The notes beneath the pieces are model-generated. The model was given only the letters and a program-made list of their open reading frames with translations. It made no database searches and was not told the origin of the DNA. A program made the position numbers and the translations under genes. 64,000 nucleotides of DNA from Nymphaea colorata. Its lineage: Eukaryota; Streptophyta; Magnoliopsida; Nymphaeales; Nymphaeaceae. Positions 1 to 12,450 of the stretch are shown one piece after another. The number at the start of each line of letters is the position of its first letter. The stretch's first letter is position 1. The stretch covers positions 15,805,149 to 15,869,148 of the forward strand of contig NC_045146.1 of assembly GCF_008831285.2 (NCBI RefSeq), read 5' to 3'.

Positions 1-3000
1 AGACAAAGCCTCAAAGATTGCTTTCATATCTGAGGAGTTGTGCATCGGATGTGGTATTTGTGTCAAGGTATGTGATCTTGCTTTTTTGATCCTGTTGAAT
101 GATCTTCTATCTTATATGGCTTGATTTGGTAACTCTTGGAATGATTATTTTTCGTTTTCATGAATGAAGCAATGTCCATTTAAGGCCATTCAAATTATCA
201 ATCTTCCAAAAGATTTGGATAAAGATACAACACATCGTTATGGGGCGAACACCTTTAAACTGCATAGGTTTGTATGTTACTGCCACAAAAGTCTGTATGT
301 TACTGTTAATGTGTGGCATATAGCTCTGTTATCTTGCTCTTGATAACATGAAGTATAACTGTCAAAAATTTGCAGGTTGCCAGTTCCTAGACCTGGACAG
401 GTTCTGGGTTTGGTTGGGACAAATGGAATTGGAAAGTCAACTGCTCTTAAAGTATTAGCTGGAAAGTTGAAGCCAAACTTGGGTCGTTTTAATGTAATTT
501 TTTGTATTACGCAGTGACTTTTTCTTGGACATTTTGCACATTGAAAATGTTGATGACATTATAACATGAGCTTTTTTTTTCTTCTGCAGAATCCACCTGA
601 TTGGCAGGAAATTTTGACTTATTTTAGAGGCTCGGAGCTTCAGAATTATTTTACCCGTATTCTGGAAGATAATCTTAAGGTACTGTGTATGATCATAATT
701 GCCTAACATTATGACCATCCTCTCCTCTGGGTATGATTTAACCAACATCAATTGAAGATTATGTTTAAGAGCAGTTTGTAGAAATGCTTATGAAAAGTGA
801 AAAGGTCCACATATTTTTTTTGCTGTCAGTGGTTTTTCCATATTTTCTTGATGAAGGTCCGATAAACTTGCAGCTAATGTGCAGTAGTAGACCGCTTAAT
901 GCTTGCAGGTACTGTGATCTGCATGTTCAAATTTTTATTTGGAAACCAGAGAATGTTTAGGCAATAACTATTGAATGATTTGCGTAAGTGATATTATTGT
1001 GTTTTAAAAAATAGAACATGATAAAGATCCCAAATTTTTGTAATCAAGGAAAGGACAAAGCTGTTGCATAAGGCAGCATGATTGAAGGTCAGTTCTTATC
1101 TGATCGGACAACAAATCTCATCTACATGGGCAAATGTGGCAAGACAGCCAAAAAATGTTCTGATTCTATCTCATCATGTCTAAGTAGTAGCATATAGTAG
1201 CATCTATATTCCAAAAATTTTTGTATTTTGAACAGGCAATTATCAAGCCTCAATATGTTGACCACATACCGAAAGCAGTGCAAGGAAATGTGGCTCAGGT
1301 GCTTGATCAAAAGGATGAAAAGCATATGAAAGCAGAGCTTTGCGACGAACTTGAGTTAAATCAGGTTATAGATAGGAATGTTGGTGATTTATCAGGTGGA
1401 GAGCTTCAGCGGTTTGCTATTGCAGTGGTGGCAATTCAGAGTGCAGAAATATATATGTTTGATGAGCCATCAAGTTATCTTGATGTGAAACAGAGGCTAA
1501 AAGCTGCACAAGTTATTCGGTCATTGCTTCGGCCTAACAGGCATGTCTTCCACATGATTTCTCTGTTGTGCTTCAAGCATTCTGTTATGGATTTTAAGGA
1601 TCAGCCTGAACGTGACATCGTCTTATCTTTCTTTTCTTCCAGCTATGTGATTGTTGTTGAACATGATCTTAGCATCCTAGATTACCTTTCGGACTTCATT
1701 TGCTGTCTCTATGGGAAGCCAGGGGCTTACGGGGTTGTAACACTTCCTTTCTCTGTTAGAGAAGGTATTAACATATTCTTAGCAGGATTTGTTCCAACTG
1801 AAAATCTTCGGTTTCGTGACGACTCTCTTACTTTTAAGGTAACTAATTAACTGTTTGACTGCCAGTTGTTTAGCTGTTTGATTGTTGGTTACTATTGAAT
1901 GTATATTTATTGTGCAGGTTGCAGAGACAACACAGGAAAGTGCTGAAGAGATACATACTTATGCAAGATATAAATATCCAACCATGACAAAAACACAGGG
2001 AAATTTTAAACTTCGTATTGTTGAGGGTGAATTTACTGACTCCCAGATTATTGTAATGCTGGGGGAGAATGGGACTGGGAAGACCACATTTATCCGAATG
2101 CTGGTACAAGATTTGTGACGTGATATAATAGTTCTGATTAAATGTTCTTATGTACATGTTCTGTGGTGGATTCAATCTACTGAAATTTTGTCTACTTGTT
2201 TTGTTTGGATTAGCATGTGTATATGGATTATCCACTAAGTGTAACTTTCTGCAGGCTGGTCTTTTGAAACCTGACTCAGTGGAGGGCTCAGAGTTCGAAA
2301 TACCTGAGTTCAATGTTTCTTACAAACCACAAAAAATAAGTCCAAAGTTCCAGTTAACTGTTCGCGACTTGCTGCATGAAAAAATCCCAGATTCTTATAT
2401 GCATCCCCAATTTGTGTCAGATGTCAGGAAGCCGCTCCAAATAGAACAGTTAATGGACCAAAAGGTCATTAATCTTTCTGGTGGAGAACTGCAGAGAGTA
2501 GCGTTATGTATATGTCTTGGCAAGGTAAAATTTCAAATTGTCGAGTCCTTTTTATGTACTTCATTTGTCTCTTGCTTTATGTGTGTTTGTGTATGTGTGG
2601 AGAGAGAGAGAGAGAGAGGAGGAAGCTTGTTCATGAAAGCTTTTTTCTTTTCAATAATTCAAGCATGTTTCTAGTAGAAAAATTTATTAATGTGAAGCGT
2701 TGAAGTATTAATGTTGAAGGAAGGCTTTATTAAGATATTTTCAAACTGAATGTTGTGGCTAACAGTTATCAGGAAGAGAAACAAGTTCTAGCTAAAATTG
2801 TTACTGGAAAGCTACAGTGGGATCTGGATATATTTGCAAACAGATAAATTATAGTTCTCCATACCATTCTTCAAACTCTCATGTGAGAACGATTTTGAAT
2901 CCACACAAACTGGATGGTGCTTCCCAACGTCCCATAGGATCAAAAGCAGCCATCATAGAATTTGATGGTACAGATGAATTGGAACAGCTTTTGTTGTGGA

Positions 3001-3849
3001 TCACGCTTTGGATTTTCAAAATATCCTCGTTGTCTATGCCATAAAGTTTGACTATTGTAGGTCATGGACTTTGAATGTCTTTGTTACCAATTTAATTCAC
3101 CTGTAAATGTTTTATTTTTCTGACATCTGAATATTTCTTCAGCTGTTTTTTGTCATGCACCTCAGATCATCCACTTTTACTGAAATTCAAGTGTACTGTA
3201 GCCAAATAAATGATTCACACATTAAAAACCATAGGTTGGACAAGCCACTGGCTAGTCAAAATCTAGCCAACTGAAAGAGTTGCACCGAGCAGCCCAACGA
3301 TTTCAAAGGGTGGGTTGCTGGTTTGTCATCTTTTTGATTGCTCAGTTGAAATGCTATTTAGCATGTTGCTGCTTCAAGGAATAACTCATGCTTTGATGCA
3401 GCCTGCGGATATTTATCTGATTGATGAGCCAAGTGCGTACCTGGACTCAGAGCAGCGTATAGTGGCTTCTAAAGTCATAAAGCGATTCATCCTTCATGCT
3501 AAGAAGACTGCGTTTGTGGTGGAGCATGACTTTATAATGGCAACATACCTTGCTGATCGAGTTATTGTTTACGAGGGGATACCATCCTTGGATTGTGTTG
3601 CTAATGCTCCCCAGTCCCTCTTGACAGGGATGAATCTTTTCTTGTCGGTAAGCTAATTGATTCCTAGTTTCTTTGTATCATGGATTCTCTCCAGGAAGTG
3701 GTTTGTCATTCCATGGTGATTTTGTGCAGCATTTGGACATTACTTTTAGAAGAGATCCGACCAACTATAGGCCCCGCATAAACAAGCTTGATTCTACTAA
3801 AGACAGGGAACAGAAGGCTGCTGGTTCCTATTACTACTTGGATGATTGA
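1..3849 (+). CDS. ABCE1: ABCE1 / RNase L inhibitor (RLI) ribosome-recycling ATPase, 5' end outside window
   Basis: Ten exons read at 2-67, 170-267, 376-493, 590-679, 1236-1540, 1643-1838, 1918-2103, 2255-2524, 3402-3647 and 3730-3849. They join in one frame of 564 codons plus TGA; the family is about 605 residues, so roughly 40 N-terminal residues, with the first iron-sulfur cluster, lie left of the window. Visible in order: second 4Fe-4S motif [12 protein letters not shown] (exons 1-2), Walker [10 protein letters not shown] (exon 3), signature LSGGE and Walker B MFDEPSS (exon 5), switch histidine VVEHD (exon 6), second Walker [10 protein letters not shown] (exon 7), LSGGE (exon 8), LIDEPSA and VVEHD (exon 9), and the C-terminus ending GSYYYLDD. 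By family knowledge this soluble cytosolic twin-ATPase splits ribosomes after termination and acts in initiation. All ATPase motifs are intact, so I call it functional. Intron 5 (1541-1642) has a GC donor; the other introns seen are GT-AG. Confidence 0.96.
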
Positions 3850-3903
3850 AGCAGCTCCCTCTGCTGGTTCCTATTACTACCTGGATGATTGAAGCAGCTC
3901 CCT
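3818..3903 (+). repeat. 43-bp tandem duplication spanning the ABCE1 stop codon
   Basis: Copy 1 is 3818-3860 and copy 2 is 3861-3903, with one mismatch (tacttgg against tacctgg). Copy 1 contains the last codons and the TGA of ABCE1; copy 2 lies wholly in the 3' UTR and repeats the same coding end and stop. Translation ends in copy 1, so the protein is unaffected. Confidence 0.93.
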
Positions 3904-5870
3904 TTGCAGGTTTCCCACAGTTGCACCATGTGATTATTAGATACACTCATTTTGTTCACTTCTACAGTTTCACTATTCTTTTTGACCAGGTTTCAGGGTG
4001 CCCATCTGGGATTCTAGTGGCAGATTTAACTCTGCTGGCTATATACCTTGTTGAAGCGTCATTTGGTGATGGTGATGATGCAGTCTGCTCGACAAAGAGG
4101 CCTAATTGAAGTATTCTTGATGTTCAGTTTTTCCAGAGTTCCATAGCAACAAATGCTACATTATGTCCCATGCTTAAGTGCAGGGGCAGTTAATGAGTTT
4201 TGGTCGGTGAATAAGTTGAAATTAGAATGGTCCATTTGACAATCATATGTGATGCTTGAAAATTCTTGTTGTGAATTTGTAGCTTTCCCATTGCATGAAT
4301 TGACAGAGAGAGAGCATCTAGCGGCTGAAGTCTATGGTGTTAAGCGTTTCATGCTACTGATAAATTGGAGCCTGCTAAATCAATCACTAATGATGACATC
4401 TCTTCCTACAAAAATGTGAAGAATATTACAGATCATAATAAGAACCACTCCATCTTCAAGAAATAGCCTGCGCAGATCTTCAAAGCTGGTGGTTTCATCA
4501 GCTGTGCTTGCCTGCTGCGTCCGTTGAGGGTGAAAAAGCAATATCCCTATCAAAGGCTAAACCTACGAAAACTATCATTCGAGGTATCAGTCACGAAGTT
4601 CTCCCTTGCACACTCTCTCTTCATTTTTAAAGAGAGAGAGAAAGAGATGATAGCCAATAGGAAAACAAAAAGCTGCAGGATCACGGATTCAACGGTTATG
4701 GTTAATATGTTTATACCAGATCAGGGTAAGCATACTGTACCACTGTGCTGAAGAGAACAACAATGACGGTGCTTGTGATCATGAGCATTACCGGGAACCG
4801 AAGTCGATGCTGATGTTGTAAACTGACAAAAAGCAGCTAGTTAAGGAACTTCAGATAATCCTGCTGGATCGAGAAGAACATAACCAAGCGCGATTCTGAT
4901 CTCCACGTACGTGGTTGTATGACAAAGCCATGGTGACGGCACCTCTGATATGGCCAGCCCACTAGATTGATATGTGTCCTATAGTTGGGTATATTTTTTG
5001 TAGGGCAGTGGAGCTTTTGTTTCCTAATAGTGTGAAGTAATGGAATTTGACAATTTTTGACAAATATATCAGATCTATTTGATTGCAATTCTATTGATGA
5101 CCTTATGACGTGGGATTTAAAAGGCCTACCTTCATTATGCGTTGACGACATGTAATGGTAAACAAAGAGGTTATCCACATCGTTTGAACTTACTGCAGGA
5201 ACGTTACTTATCCGAACACAAAGTCTTGATTTTCTACTACTTGTTAAACATGTATAGTGGATGCGAGCCCTGCAGTGATATGTAATCCCCCTAGGATATC
5301 AAATCCATAGATATAAAGTCAGACCTCTCCCCCATCCGACCTTAAATCCATCGTTTTTAACATGTTAAGCTTCTAAACCATCATCTCAAACCAACAAAAG
5401 GAAAAGCGAAGTATCATAGCTTTATGACAGATTTCTACTTAATGAGTCGCATGCATCTGCCACTCCGCTATGTCATCATTGTGAATATGCAAATATAACT
5501 GAAAAGAGCAGCAGCAGACAGTCAAATACTTCTGAGAATCAAAATTCAATTTTATACATCAACTTGAAGCATCAAATGTTTTAGATTTCCAAACCATGCC
5601 TTTAACCCGCTTGCTGACAGCGGGAATACATCAAACGCAACCATTAGAAAACTGGCGAGTTTGCAGATGAATGACAATCATCAACGTCATCTTGATTCTT
5701 GCCCCTTGTTCATGGAACATACGGCAGACATTTCCTCTGAATACATTTACCAATTAATGCTCACCTCAGCTTTGGAGTCCTGGTGAACACTGCAATAATA
5801 CCCATCGTACTCCAAGAAGTCACATTTTTGCCAGGAACGTAAACTTTCCATCGCAATGTCCTGATCGTTC
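3904..5870. other. ABCE1 3' UTR and intergenic DNA
   Basis: The first few hundred bases are probably the ABCE1 3' UTR. The rest has no ORF or motif I recognise. A GA-rich run lies near 4629-4647. Bases 5280-5390 resemble a dispersed repeat family (phrases like 'gatttaagatcagacctctcccc') also seen near 15080-15220 and 27650. Part of 5200-5870 may be 3' UTR of the minus-strand SOF1-like locus. Confidence 0.5.
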
Positions 5871-6196
5871 TCATTCAACTGATGCCACAATTTTTCTTTT
5901 ACGAAATGGAACAGCGACAACAGAACCAGGTGCACTGTGAGCTTTCCTCCTATCTTCTCTTCTCTTCTCAGCATCAGTGATTGTCCGCCTAAGTGCACTA
6001 GCCTTGTAGACTGGCTTCGGCAAATGCCTATGCCTGCAAAATGCACACATTAACTGTTTAGGAATGGCATGAAGAACCAGCCCCTTTAATGTAGGAACAC
6101 GACCCACCTAACAAATCGCTTAATCTCTGGAAGGTACTTATAACGATCCAGTACAGCATCCTGGTACTCCTGCTTCTTCCGTTCTCTTGGAAGCAG
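5871..6196 (-). pseudogene. SOF1: SOF1/DCAF13 (WDSOF1) C-terminal fragment, last two coding exons only
   Basis: On the minus strand an 89-bp exon (6196-6108) reads LLPRERKKQEYQD then DRYKYLPEIKRFV. A GT-AG intron follows, then an exon (6033-5871) reading HRHLPKPVYKASALRRT, a basic stretch, KAHSAPGSV and a TGA at 5871. The split arginine codon (AG|G) joins correctly. This is the Sof1-like C-terminal domain of SOF1/DCAF13, a WD40 nucleolar protein of the small-subunit processome that is also a CUL4-DDB1 adaptor. The whole protein is about 450 residues; its WD40 repeats should lie at higher coordinates, but nothing from 6200 to beyond 11000 encodes them. The visible exons have no stop or frameshift. 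Either a truncated duplicate or, less likely, the end of a gene with a very large intron. Confidence 0.78.
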
Positions 6197-6779
6197 CTGA
6201 AAAACACACACATTAGCCAGATAGGAAGAAAAGAGACAAAAGCCAAATTATAAATTCAAGACTTCAGAAGGCACTAAAGCATATAATCAACCACCACAAA
6301 TACTTGAAAAGAATTTCATTTTGTTTCAGTTGTCCGCTATTTGAATGTTGAATTCAAATCACATGTTTCAGTCTTTTGATTGGATGATAAAAGAATCACA
6401 AGCACAACGCTTGTTTCTGAAATATGAATGACCTTGCTAATGATAACTTGAAGCAAACATCAAATATCAGTTGGCATGGAATAACCATGCACGCAGAGAT
6501 GCCAACACAACATTGAAGTTACAGCGAGCAATCTTCTTTCAAAGGCTTGTGCTTCGACCCTCAAAATACAGATACCGTTAATGCGGTTGTACATAACCAG
6601 AAAGAGACCAGTCGACTATTACGACCATAACAAGAAGTCACTTTTGCCACTTCCCTTCATCCAATTCTTGCTTTTGCAACTCGAAACCCCATGACCACTT
6701 GCATTCTCCACTTCATTTACTTGTTAACTACTGGAAAACGCATAATTCTGTATTGGTTCGCCAGAAATTGAAAACGTGG
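6197..6779. other. AT-rich stretch between SOF1 exons and upstream GC-rich block
   Basis: On the minus strand this would be an intron if the upstream block is a first exon. I looked for WD40 coding (GSDD, RLWKA and similar) on the minus strand and saw none. Confidence 0.45.
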
Positions 6780-7320
6780 TCATGAACTGGCGCCGCCATT
6801 GTATCCCGGAAACTGAGCTGAACACGCGTTGAAGTTGCTCTTGACCCTTCGTCAAGGAAAACCTAGAGACGTCCATTCCGTCTTACTAGAATCCCCGTTC
6901 ACCCTGGTGATTCATCTAACTTCCATTTCGAGAGGTTTGATTCCGATTGACAATGGTGAGGAAGAAGCTAATCGGGTCGGAAACGAAAGGAATCGAGCTA
7001 GTTATTTACTTCATAATGCAGAAATCAAAGGATGCACCATTCGACATTTGAGAGATAAAGAATCGCGAGATGATCGAATTAGAAGTGAAAAAAAAAAAAA
7101 AGGGGTGGAAGCCGGAAGGTGAATTGGAAGACGGCTTGCGAGTCACCTGAAGAGACGGAGGGAAGAGAATCAGCAAAGATGAAAGGAGGGAGACCGGCAC
7201 GGCGGCATATCAAGAGAACCGGTGATTTCTGCAGAGACCAAGATCGAGGGGCTTCTCCCCGCGCAACTTCGAGTTCGGCGCATCATTCGAACACCTCTGG
7301 ATTCTAGCAGCAACATTAAC
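6780..7320 (-). promoter_or_regulatory. Promoter or first-exon-like region upstream of the SOF1 fragment
   Basis: This block is richer in G+C and CpG than its AT-rich surroundings and is pyrimidine-rich on the minus strand, as plant 5' UTRs often are. It sits 0.6-1.1 kb upstream of the SOF1 exons in the same orientation. A short minus-strand ORF starting at 6876 contains QEQLQRVF (LQRVF at 6834-6820), which resembles the SQDLQRVF stretch near the SOF1 N-terminus. This suggests, but does not prove, the 5' end of the same internally deleted gene. Confidence 0.35.
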
Positions 7321-7736
7321 ACAACACGCGATTTGATAAATCATGGTCGTGATGATGACTATATATTTTAATATATGCTGTCCAGTGCCTACACCCCTCT
7401 ATAGGCCATATAACTCACAAATAAAAGTTTTTAGAGGTAATTTTGCAGCTACGTTTTAAAAATTTCAGTCTCCATTTCAGTCTCCAGATTTGGCTGAATC
7501 TGGTTTTGTTTTTGGCTAATATTATTGAGACAGTCATGCTGGCCCTCGTTTTGGCCAATGATGATAGTAATTATTAGTTGATTTGGTAAAGATGAAGGTT
7601 GATCTCCTGAAACGATTATTTAGCAGAAACGGTAGTAGTATGATTAACAGGTAACCGAACATTTACCGAGCAGATCATTATTACTATAAAATCGTTTGCA
7701 GTATGCAAATTTCAAGGGAGCGATCTCCATCTCTAG

Positions 7737-8290
7737 GTAAGGATGTTCAGCCAACTTAGGCTCGATTCGAACGTGCTCAGTTAAACTCGACTCGTTAGTT
7801 AAACATGTCGAGTTTGAATTTAACTGTCGAATTTGAGTTGGATAAAGTCGACTCCGTTAAGCACGTGTAGACTTGTTTAACACTAGCATTTATTTTTGCA
7901 ATGTCAAAAAACTTAAAATATCCTAAATAAAATTGTACAAATTTTTGAGAATCCAGAAAGTTTTCCTATGGTTTCTGTTTATTATTTTTGTATCGAGCTG
8001 GAGTAGTAAGCTTTATATAAATACCCACTTTTTGGTAACAAATAGGAAGATATTCTCCCATATCCTTTTCATTGAAGGATAACAGAGTTCTTCATCATAT
8101 ATTAGTCACTTGAAATCATAAAATATATATTAAGGGATTATATGAGCTTAAACGAGTCGAGTTTGAGCTTGGACTCAGTTAAACGAGTTGAGAACAAGCT
8201 CACCTTATAAACTCAAGTTGAGCTCATGCCGAGCTAGATATGACTTCAGTCAAGTTTGAGCTGGCCGAGCTTGAGCTCTGCTCGCTCGCC
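7737..8290. mobile_element. Degenerate hAT-like repeat rich in gagctcgag-type motifs
   Basis: Both ends carry clusters of 'ctcgactcg', 'aaacgagtcgag' and 'gagcttgagctc', in opposite orientation left and right. This is the same subterminal style as the complete element at 59029-60156. The middle is AT-rich. I cannot find clean terminal repeats or a target duplication, so the limits are approximate and the copy is old. Confidence 0.45.
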
Positions 8291-10634
8291 CCAGGCACAG
8301 GAAGACATTTGAAATATAAGGCTCTTCTTTGAGATTATGGCCGAATAGATGGAGTTTTTAATGGTATTTTTATCTTAAAAAAAGATAAATTATGTATTAA
8401 TTATTATTATTTTTCATAGGTCAAAGACTAATGTTTACTATCAAAGTAATGGGGAGGGCCATCTTCGTGCAACAGCTCATTTTATCACATGCTAAGTTTT
8501 TAAATCTCAATTTTTGGAATAAATTCTCAAAAAACCTCGAAAACATCAAATTTTGATGTAAAATAACAAATTACTCCTTGTAAAAAACCATTCCTCTCTT
8601 GGCCGACAAAAAGGTTAATTTTTTCTTTAAATGGGTAGTTTTCTTATTTTTATCAAAATTAATATGTTCTGTTTATAAGTGCTTCATTCATTGAGACTAC
8701 TGGGCAACTTTTAAAGTTAAAGCAGTACTCTGTTATTTGCCTAAACATTAAATGCCTCTTTGTAATTTCTATCCCTATTAAAAAGTACACCTGCCTTGAC
8801 TTGGTCTTCATCTTCTTAATTAGGTATCGTCAACACCGTGAGACACCTGCAACGTGCCTTACCAGCTGCGGACGGGTAGGTGCCAACTCGCTCATAAACC
8901 TATTTGTGGTCATATTTTTAAGAAGGAAGGTCCAATGAAAGGAAACATAGTGATGTATAGATTGGGGGGTTTTAGGTTCTAAATTCTAATTACTGGCTGT
9001 TTTGGTTTCTGGATTCGAATTTCTTTCTTGGGAGGTGCTCAAAACCACGTACCTTTGAGAAAAAATTGAAAACGAACAAGCTTAATTAGAGACATTTTTT
9101 TAATTTACTTTTTTATTTGCCTTCTTAAACTGTTTGGTGGAATCTACACCAAACTCTTAATTTTAAGCTATTCTTTGGAAAACTAGAGAGTGTTCTACAC
9201 CAAACCTGAAATTATATTATATGTAAAGAGCATATGTAACTACTTAACTCATTCTCACATTGGGTTTGGGATCTTATATTGGACGGATAATAATCAGGCT
9301 ACTAGTAGTTTCAGTTACTTTTTTAAAAGGGTTAAGAATCAGAACAACCAACTAATTTACAACCTCGTTTTCATATTCTTATATATGAGATCGGAGTTGG
9401 GAATTTTTATGTCAAACACAAACTTTTGCATTATATCCAATAAAGTGTGGGAAAGGGGATTACTTGTAGGCCAAATGGTAGCTACATGTCAATAAATATT
9501 CCCTCGAAGACCGCTAGGTTCGACTGAAGAAGTCGGCCTTTACCAACAGGTGTCAAGAATTGTTGCAAAAGACAAGCCTGATTATGCACTATCACAGCGT
9601 ATGCACAGGTAGAGATTATAAGTTCATATTGTAGACAAGCTAAATATGTCATCGCCGAATTCAATATAGTTAAAAGAACCAAAACCTTACAAACCATATC
9701 CTAACTCTCCAATTCAATATGTGATTAGGGAGAGGGATGAAATGTGCTCATGTAGATGATTCATGACCCATGCAGGCATTCATGGTAGAAAATCAATCCA
9801 GAACATGTGAAATGATAGGAGCTCTTTGGCACCCGATCATGTTCAATGATTTTACTTCAAAAACTTGAGACAGATTCATGAAATATTATGTTACAGGGAT
9901 ACAAACAGCCTAATACAGTCGTGGTGTTCTGTTTTTTGTCATTTTTTTAATTATTATGTGAGAGACAGAGCTCAAATCAAAGCCATTCTTTAGAACACCT
10001 TATTTTCGAACCTGGTTATATTCACAAGCTCTTGTGCATGTCAAATACCTTCAAAAAAGTAAGGCAACGGCAATACAAGTGGACTAGTAATACACTTGGT
10101 CTTTTTTGAAAGGCTATGCATAGTGTACGCCGTGCACATAACCAGATCTCCCTCATCCCTGAATACTGGTGTAGCAACTCATTGCAGCCACATTCGATAG
10201 GCTTAGTGTTTGCTTATGGTCACGGTTCAAACAACTCTTTCTCTATCTCCTTACTGGGTACTAAATTTAAGCAGCTATTGAAAAGAGATGTGGACAAAGT
10301 TGGCTGGACCTTTATATCTTGCATAATGTATTGAAGTGTTTAGTTCATGCTACAGATGCTTGCAAAAATATGCTTTCTTAATTAATTTCGGCATCCTAAA
10401 GAAACTTCATCGTCTAGATAAACAAGCATCATAATCTTGCAAATACAATATACAGCCCTAATTCGTTTTCTTCTCTCTTTCTCTCTGCAGAGAAACACAG
10501 ACGAATCAAACACGAAATTCATGACACCGCATACTCACATGTTTCAAGCGGTTTCCCACGTACCCAACGACTTGATTTGCTATGCCAAGCCAACCATGAG
10601 AATGATCTCCAACATCCACGATTTCATCTATATT
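8291..10634. other. Intergenic, no recognised gene
   Basis: AT-rich DNA with short chance ORFs only. I see no conserved domain, tRNA or clear repeat boundary. The end nearest 10634 is probably the 3' UTR of the minus-strand gene that follows. Confidence 0.5.
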
Positions 10635-10916
10635 TTACACTTCTTCTGGAGGTCTTGCAGCAGGGAGCTGGGCAAACCTGGCCATGGGCCCGGCGCCCTG
10701 CCCTTCCGTCTCCTCCTCCCAACATCCTTCATCGAAGTTCTGAGCGTAGCTCAAGGGATCGTACCGGAAACCGCCCCGTCTTACTCTGAACCTCCTCCTC
10801 CTGAGCGCTCTGCTGAGCCTGAACCACCTCCGGAACCTGCCCTTGAGGTTGCCCCAGCAGGAACTGAACCTGACGGGGCCTTCTTGATCTCCCATAGGCA
10901 AAGGTTGGTCCTCCAT
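10635..10916 (-). CDS. Small basic plant protein with FRYDPLSYAQNFD motif, single exon
   Basis: A 93-codon uninterrupted minus-strand ORF. The start at 10916 is supported by an in-frame TAG 21 bases upstream. Residues about 24-48 are strongly basic (RFRRWFRLSRALRRRRFRVR). The motif FRYDPLSYAQNFDEG follows at 50-64, then an acidic EEETE, and near the end MARFAQLP. From memory, a family of uncharacterised, often stress-induced plant proteins of similar length shares a basic N-terminal half followed by F-x-YDPxSYALNFDDG and a short tail ending in a 'SRFA'-like phrase; the match is by pattern, not by search. No signal peptide or membrane segment is evident. The coding region is GC-rich compared with its AT-rich flanks, as is common for intronless plant genes. 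Biochemical function is unknown. Confidence 0.72.
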   Translation of the reverse strand: MEDQPLPMGDQEGPVRFSSCWGNLKGRFRRWFRLSRALRRRRFRVRRGGFRYDPLSYAQNFDEGCWEEETEGQGAGPMARFAQLPAARPPEEV

Positions 10917-11330
10917 TTCTGAACCGATCGGCTTCTATCTCGATGTCCGGTTGTCGAAATCAAATGAGATTCTCCCTGGACTGGATCAGGATTTCCGGCT
11001 AATTTACCGGGAACAAGAGCGGAGCAAGCCGTAGAGTGGCGGAAGGACGAAGGGAAGAAGGAGAAAGGCGTGGAAGAGAGAGGGAAGTTAGATGAGTAGC
11101 GGGGAGAAGGGAGGAGGCGGGTTGGGCCACTCTAAAGGCACATTCCGCGCGCCAAGCGAATCTTTCTTGATGATTGAGGATCGATCGCCTCGCCCTCCTC
11201 TGCTCCGTTGTCACCTGGGGCCGGGCTATCAGTTTAATGAGAAATTACCAGTTCTTCTTCGCAGCCTTTTGTTACAATTTCCAAACGTCAGCCTAGCAAT
11301 TCGTTGTCAATAATGGAAAAAAGTGTAGCA
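10917..11330 (-). promoter_or_regulatory. 5' UTR and proximal promoter of the FRYDPLSYAQNFD gene
   Basis: On the minus strand the 300 bases before the ATG are C/T-rich with runs like 'cctctctctcttcc', typical of a plant leader. G+C is raised to about 11220 and then falls to AT-rich DNA. No clear TATA box was picked out. Confidence 0.45.
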
Positions 11331-12384
11331 GTGTGACGGGAAAAAAGGCAAGTTAGCTAATACATAAAAATTTTAGGGGTCATAATTGAAATCTTTCAGA
11401 GTTAGCCTCAATCTGTGATTTATTTAATAGATTTTATATTAATATATATATATGAACTGGCTGCATTAACTTTTTCTACGAATTATTGTATGTTTCCACC
11501 TTTTGAGCCAAATTTGAAAAGTTGGTTCAAAGATTCTAAATTTCTCAACGCATATGGCTTATGCTCTTGCCAAGAGCTACAAGACAGGGTCCGCCTCAAC
11601 TTGAATTTGGTCACTTGAAAAATGTGAAACTTTGCGCTTTTCTTGCTAGATTGTACTTTTTAGAATGAAAAGTGCTTGTTGACTCTCGTGAAGAGAAATT
11701 TATTACTATAAACTGATTCAAATCCACCAGAGTTTTTTCAACCATCGGTGAGCAGTCTCTAGTGTGGGCTTCTATTTGGTAGTTGGAAAAGTGCCAAATA
11801 TAATAATTATATCTAAACAAAGATTTTCTAGTGAAAATTTTTGTGAAAAGATATGGGACTTTTGCTTAAACATGCCCAGGTTTAAATTTCTTTCTCTTGA
11901 CTTTCTTGGTATGTAATTTCAAGTGCTTGAATGAAAAAATTAATTTAAACTTGGGTACTGTGTAAAAGTTGTGTGTGCTTTCGTAAAATTTTCATTTTCT
12001 GATTTTGTATCTTGAATCAAATTTAAAGTTGCAAGAGGAGAAAGGCTCTATCACTGGATTCTTTTTTAAAAGAAAATTGTTAGAGTTGAATTTTTCTCAA
12101 AAAATTTCTTTTAGCCTTCAACCCGATTAACCAACCCTTTTACATAAAATGTAATCACCGACCCACTCCTAAGCTCGAGCCCCTAGTTTGGTTATTTTGG
12201 TTCTCATGCGAAATACAACAAACCGGTGTTCTTGTTGGGTGCATGAGGTTTTACAAAGTATATTGGTATGGGGAGTACTACCAATCCATGACTTAAAACG
12301 GTGAGGTTGTTGGTGTCACCAAAATAACCTGGCAATTATGATTGTCCTTTTGGCATGTATATGCATACCAACAATTTATGTATC

Positions 12385-12450
<66 letters not shown>

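Noticed and set aside
2817-3044. 75-codon ORF inside ABCE1 intron 8
   Set aside because: It is in the intron; exon 8 joins exon 9 exactly as the family requires without it.
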